Source: Barnesiella merdipullorum (GTDB taxonomy: Bacteria > Bacteroidota > Bacteroidia > Bacteroidales > Barnesiellaceae). Taken from it: 64,000 nucleotides of DNA. The notes under the pieces are model-generated. The model did no database searches. It was not told the origin of the DNA and saw only the letters and a program-made list of their open reading frames with translations. Position numbers and translations under genes: made by a program. Positions 60,688 to 64,000 of this stretch are shown here, piece after piece. The first letter of the stretch is position 1, and each line of letters starts with the position of its first letter. The DNA is taken from positions 37,056-101,055 of the forward strand of contig DXBT01000036.1 in NCBI GenBank assembly GCA_019116365.1. Reading direction: 5' to 3'.

Positions 60688-62964
60688 ATGAAAAAATTAT
60701 TATTACTCCTCCCCCTTTGGCTGCTGGCTACCAGCACTTTCGCGGCCGACGAGATGTTATCCAACCCGGGATTCGAAGACACCTCTACCAGCCCCTTCTT
60801 TGGGACTACTTTCGATGACTGGAGTGCCACAGGAATTACACTGGATATCGAAACCACCGACAAGGTCGAGGGTGAACAAGCTCTGAAAGTCACCAAAGCC
60901 TCACGAAACGAGAGCTATTTGAGCCAAGAGATTGCCGGCAATTTCGAGTCGGGAGCTACCTACCGCCTGCGTATCAAATACAAAGTACTGACCTCGCAAA
61001 GCGGCAGCGACGTCAAACTGAACTGTTACTGGGAGTCTCCCCGCGACGGCAAACTCGATCACGACAGCGACAAGCTGATAACCGACTTCTTCACCGCCAG
61101 CGACTGGACCGAGAAGGCGGTCGAGACCACCCTCCCCGAAGGGGCTACCCGCTTTTACTTCAACGTGATGGTGGCCAAGAATGCCTCTGTACTGTTCGAC
61201 GATTTCAGTTTCCAGAAGGTCGAGGGAGCCACCCCTACCGAACCCACACTGAACGTGTCGCCCAACAGCTTTACCGAACTCTCGACCCGGCTCAACCAAC
61301 CAATCGACTATCCTACCGTAACCATCCAGCAGGCCAACCTCTCCCAGCCGGTGACCATCAGCATCACGGGCAAAGACTCCCAATACTTCAGTGCCTCGGT
61401 ACAATCGACAACCGAGCCCACACAAGAGGTGATCTTCACCTATAATCCCACAGTCATCGGTCGCCACACGGCTACAGTCTCCATCGAGAGTGCCGGCAAC
61501 TACGAACTCACGCAGACCTTCCAACTGAAAGGCTATTGCATCGACCCCAACAACCCGCCCACAATCTCTCTCGAGCCCGCCACCATCCCGGCCTTTACTG
61601 CCAAAGTCAACGAAAGAAGCACAGCAAAGGCTACCCTCTCGAGCCAAAACTGCATCGACTATGTGAGAGCCTCGATCGAACACATCGAAGGAGCGGCCTT
61701 CAGCATATCGAGCACCCTGTTTGTCAAAAACATCTCCAACCCCATCACCTTCACCTTTGCCCCCAACCAGGCCGGGAATTACCATTCGAAGATTCACTTT
61801 ACCACCCTCGAAGGGAAAGAACTCGTGGTAGATCTCAAGGGTACGGCTACCGCCGGTGATACCCCGGTAGAAGATCCGCTCACCCGAGATTTCAACTGGA
61901 ACATGAGCAATCCCCGCGAACAACTGTTCGAAACCTTCGACAGTGCCGTCAAAAACGAGAATCTGCAACTCGAAGGCTGGCAAAACGTAGTCCGCAAAGG
62001 AGAGCGTCCCTGGTGGGGATACGAGCTCGATGGTGAGAAGATGGCCAAAGCCTCGGGATATGTATATCAAGAACAGAGCAACGACAGCGTAGAGATGTGG
62101 ATTGTTACACCTCCCTTGAGCTACAACACGGCCGGGAAAACCTTTACCTTCCGCGTCATGGGCGAGAACATGTTCGAGAACTGCCCCACCAAGCTCGAGC
62201 TCTACTACATCGATACCATTCCCGGGAGCCCGATATTCTTCCAGTCCCTGGAAGCCGGCATACCGGCTACCCCCGACCAAAACGGCGAATGGAACGAAAT
62301 ACACGTAAATCTGGAGGGACAGAACATCAACGATGTATTCTTCATGGCTTTCAAATACACCGGACTTTGGGGTAATGAAAATGCCGTGACCTATTATATT
62401 GACGACATCGGTTGGGGTCGTACCGACCTGCCCGAGGTATCCAGCGACTCGACCCACGTATCGATGGTTGCCGCACAAGGTAAAGACCAGGTGAGCGGAA
62501 AGATTACCGTGACCGGCAAGAATCTGACCGAACCGATAAAACTGTCGCTCGGCGGAGCCAATCCCAGCAAATTCAAACTCTCGGCCACATCGCTCCCTGC
62601 TGCCGGTGGCTCGTTCACCGTGTCGTTCAACAGCACCAATCTGGGAGTTCACGAAGCCTATGTGAAACTTGCCTCTCGCGGTGCCGCCGACAAATACATT
62701 CCCCTGTCGGTTCTCGTGAAATCGCAATCGGGAATCAACACGGCCAACAGTCAGGCGGTATCGATAGCCCAACAGGGAACGGTTGTCAGCATCATGGCCG
62801 ACGGACTGCAACAGGTATCGCTATACACCACATCGGGAATACAAATGGGACAATATGCTGCCGAAAACGGTCTGGTGCAAATCTCTCACCTCGCCCGTGG
62901 AATCTATATCCTGCAAGCCACAACTGCCACAGGCAACTCAACCCATAAGGTGATTGTTCGCTAA
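60688..62964 (+). CDS. Secreted multi-domain adhesin- or carbohydrate-binding-like protein with T9SS tail
   Basis: 758 residues. The signal peptide ends STFAADE. Residues 22-180 look like a carbohydrate-binding jelly roll (MLSNPGFEDTSTSPFFGTTF to SVLFDDFSFQKVEG). Two Ig-like modules follow (about 188-285 and 290-395), then a choice-of-anchor-J-like domain (about 405-580; QLFETFDSAVKNENLQLEGW, MWIVTPPLSYN, YYIDDIGWG). A third Ig-like module covers about 585-680. The last 75 residues are a type IX sorting domain (VSLYTTSGIQMGQY, GIYILQATTATGNSTHKVIV). It is probably exported and attached to the cell surface. Ligand and enzymatic activity, if any, are unknown. Confidence 0.85.
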   Translation: MKKLLLLLPLWLLATSTFAADEMLSNPGFEDTSTSPFFGTTFDDWSATGITLDIETTDKVEGEQALKVTKASRNESYLSQEIAGNFESGATYRLRIKYKVLTSQSGSDVKLNCYWESPRDGKLDHDSDKLITDFFTASDWTEKAVETTLPEGATRFYFNVMVAKNASVLFDDFSFQKVEGATPTEPTLNVSPNSFTELSTRLNQPIDYPTVTIQQANLSQPVTISITGKDSQYFSASVQSTTEPTQEVIFTYNPTVIGRHTATVSIESAGNYELTQTFQLKGYCIDPNNPPTISLEPATIPAFTAKVNERSTAKATLSSQNCIDYVRASIEHIEGAAFSISSTLFVKNISNPITFTFAPNQAGNYHSKIHFTTLEGKELVVDLKGTATAGDTPVEDPLTRDFNWNMSNPREQLFETFDSAVKNENLQLEGWQNVVRKGERPWWGYELDGEKMAKASGYVYQEQSNDSVEMWIVTPPLSYNTAGKTFTFRVMGENMFENCPTKLELYYIDTIPGSPIFFQSLEAGIPATPDQNGEWNEIHVNLEGQNINDVFFMAFKYTGLWGNENAVTYYIDDIGWGRTDLPEVSSDSTHVSMVAAQGKDQVSGKITVTGKNLTEPIKLSLGGANPSKFKLSATSLPAAGGSFTVSFNSTNLGVHEAYVKLASRGAADKYIPLSVLVKSQSGINTANSQAVSIAQQGTVVSIMADGLQQVSLYTTSGIQMGQYAAENGLVQISHLARGIYILQATTATGNSTHKVIVR

Positions 62965-63013
62965 ATTAGCTATGCCAGCGTGACTTTCCTACCCAAAGTC
63001 ACAAACGATCGCC

Positions 63014-63064
63014 ATACATGCCCGGGACCAAGGGATTTCACCCTTGCCCGGGCATGTATCTTTT
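63014..63064 (+). terminator. Terminator of the T9SS-tailed protein gene
   Basis: ATACATGCCCGGG (63014-63026) pairs with CCCGGGCATGTAT, with an inner CAAGGG/CCCTTG stem, then CTTTTAAA. The 170 bp that follow, up to the tRNA promoter, show nothing else. Confidence 0.85.
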
Positions 63065-63213
63065 AAATAAGGTAATTCACCCATACCACTCCCAACACTG
63101 GCTCACACAAAGAATATCGCCACTGTATCGAGAGCTATCGAAAGGTAAGTATTTGTTTTCGTGCAGGATAAAAAAAGGTATGATTTTTTTTGCAAAAATT
63201 CTTGCCCAAGGTA

Positions 63214-63244
63214 TTGCGTAGAAATAAAAATTGGCCTATCTTTG
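63214..63244 (+). promoter_or_regulatory. Promoter of the tRNA-Asp/tRNA-His unit
   Basis: TTG (63214-63216), 20 bp, TATCTTTG (63237-63244). The predicted start is about 12 nt before the tRNA-Asp 5' end. Confidence 0.75.
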
Positions 63245-63262
63245 CCGTCGCAAAACCAAACT

Positions 63263-63339
63263 GGTGCGGTAGTTCAGCTGGTTAGAATACATGCCTGTCA
63301 CGCATGGGGTCGCGGGTTCGAGTCCCGTCCGCACCGCCA
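63263..63339 (+). tRNA. tRNA-Asp (GTC)
   Basis: 77 nt including an encoded CCA. The acceptor arms GGTGCGG (63263-63269) and CCGCACC (63329-63335) pair fully. The anticodon stem CATGC/GCATG encloses CTGTCAC with anticodon GTC at 63297-63299. The T loop is GTTCGAGTC-type. It is probably cotranscribed with tRNA-His 37 nt downstream. Confidence 0.95.
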
Positions 63340-63376
63340 GTAAAGCGAGGATAACTCCTTTATGAAAAACAAACAT

Positions 63377-63454
63377 GGTGCCTGTAGCTCAGTTGGTTAG
63401 AGCATCGGATTGTGGTTCCGAGGGTCGTGGGTTCGAGTCCCATCTAGCACCCCA
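63377..63454 (+). tRNA. tRNA-His (GTG) with two acceptor-stem mismatches
   Basis: 78 nt counting the His-specific extra 5' G (63377), which faces C73 (63451), and an encoded CCA (63452-63454). The anticodon stem TCGGA/TCCGA carries loop TTGTGGT with anticodon GTG at 63412-63414. The acceptor strand GTGCCTG (63378-63384) faces CTAGCAC (63444-63450). Pairs 1-4 and 7 are good, but C5-A68 and U6-U67 do not pair. All other parts look functional. Confidence 0.9.
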
Positions 63455-63457
63455 CAG

Positions 63458-63498
63458 AAATCGGCAAGGACATAAAGTTCTTGCCGATTTTTGTTTTT
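63458..63498 (+). terminator. Terminator of the tRNA unit
   Basis: AAATCGGCAAG (63458-63468) pairs with CTTGCCGATTT (63480-63490), 11 perfect pairs, then TTGTTTTT. Confidence 0.88.
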
Positions 63499-63534
63499 CC
63501 CCATACTGCAATACAACCTCCCAATTCATGCATC

Positions 63535-63797
63535 GCTGCGACATGGTATCCAAGAACACCCAACAAAGTTACCGGCAAAAGAAATGCCAGAGCAGCAAAA
63601 GACGCACTACTGGATCCCGCATCAAGTGCGGGATGACTCCCTCGTCTTCTATCGAGTCCCAAACCATAGTAGAGTGACCATCCAAGCCACACCGTGCTGC
63701 GACGCGGTATCCAAGAACACCCAACAAAGTTACCGACAAAAGAAATGCCAGAGCAGCAAAAGGCGCACTACTGGATCCCGCATCAAGTGCGGGATGA
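63535..63797. repeat. Duplicated 102-bp element with REP-like palindrome
   Basis: Two direct copies lie at 63535-63636 and 63696-63797 (offset 161 bp) and differ at only four positions by eye. Each ends with a palindrome ATCCCGCA-TCAAG-TGCGGGAT (63613-63633 and 63773-63794 approximately), a word of the REP-like kind found in many intergenic regions. Open frames crossing the copies on both strands repeat the same peptide and are by-products. No target-site duplication or transposase is visible. Confidence 0.8.
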
Positions 63798-63891
63798 TAC
63801 CCCGGCACTCTATATTGAGCCACGCATTAGGTACGAAGTGACACAAGCACTCCTCCACATCACAAGGAGATCACTGCTGTCCGGAGAAATT

Positions 63892-64000
63892 TTACCATAA
63901 AGTAGGTTGCTCGACAGAACCCGCCTCCGGAACACTAACTGGAGTTGTCGGCTGATTATAAATTTCACGGATATTCGCCCTCTGGAAGAGGACTTGTCCG
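63892..64000 (-). CDS. Possible 3' end of a gene entering from the right (uncertain)
   Basis: On the minus strand an open frame enters at the window edge and ends at TAA (63894-63892), giving 35 residues such as QRANIREIYNQPTTPVS and EAGSVEQPTLW. The composition is protein-like and no stop occurs, but the stretch is short and unrecognised. It could also be non-coding. Confidence 0.3.
   Translation of the reverse strand, partial: GQVLFQRANIREIYNQPTTPVSVPEAGSVEQPTLW

Noticed and set aside
60901..62811. Open frame of 636 codons opposite the T9SS-tailed protein
   Set aside because: Antisense shadow; the plus frame has a signal peptide, domain repeats and a sorting tail.
63375..63841. Small open frames on both strands over the tRNA-His and the repeats (HPALDAGSSSA-type peptides)
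   Set aside because: They come from translating the REP-like palindrome and its flanks, and the same peptide appears in both copies, so they are repeat by-products.
1..64000. CRISPR arrays, prophage or insertion sequences
   Set aside because: No regularly spaced repeats, integrase, transposase or phage structural gene was seen. The only clear direct repeat is the two-copy unit at 63535-63797.

Overview
The window is a gene-dense chromosomal stretch from a member of the Bacteroidales. The evidence is a SusC-type TonB receptor with a SusE/F-like partner, two proteins with type IX secretion (T9SS) C-terminal tails, a DUF6377-type regulator, a DUF4295 mini-gene beside L28 and L33, and promoters of the Bacteroidetes form (TTTG or TTG, 19-21 bp, TAnnTTTG). 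The coding DNA is GC-rich for the order and recalls Barnesiella-like genomes, but genus cannot be settled from sequence inspection. No prophage, integrase, transposase or CRISPR array was seen.

Layout. 1-4130: left-pointing secreted SusE/F-like protein then a partial SusC receptor, with a divergent membrane-spanning DUF6377-type regulator. 4131-8260: malic enzyme-phosphotransacetylase fusion, a flavodoxin-ferredoxin protein and YaaA. 8277-17705 (minus): guaB, then three parvulin/SurA-type periplasmic proteins, an OstA/LptA-like protein, mutL and yaaA. 17894-24334 (minus): recQ, clpX, clpP, trigger factor and an unknown acidic protein. 24536-28706 (plus): a Phe/Tyr biosynthetic operon (pheA, aminotransferase, DAHP synthase-chorismate mutase, tyrA) behind what reads as a complete transcription attenuator. 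28835-38937 (plus): a small membrane protein, dxs, trkA, trkH, ftsK, a LolA-like protein, trxB and a Crp/Fnr regulator. 39035-50239 (minus): a menaquinone block (menF, D, B, C, E) led by rimO, preceded by ftsY, DUF4295, rpmG, rpmB, cinA and tsaD. 50398-62964: a TamB-like giant, nadE, a CocE-type secreted hydrolase, an AraC regulator and a secreted multi-domain T9SS protein. 63214-64000: tRNA-Asp and tRNA-His, a duplicated 102-bp element with a REP-like palindrome, and possibly the 3' end of a further gene.

How the parts relate. Most of the window is core metabolism and envelope building: the parvulin/OstA group and TamB serve outer-membrane assembly, the men block makes the respiratory quinone, and the aromatic operon runs from the DAHP step to both Phe and Tyr precursors. 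The most notable element is the aromatic leader at 24594-24742: a 26-residue peptide with 11 Phe/Tyr codons among 13, a 13-bp antiterminator pairing and a mutually exclusive terminator. Other points of interest are hairpins inside or ahead of operons (sus and rimO-men), a MutL without recognisable endonuclease motifs, a tRNA-His with two acceptor mismatches, and a SusE/F-like protein that carries a T9SS tail where a lipoprotein signal would be expected.
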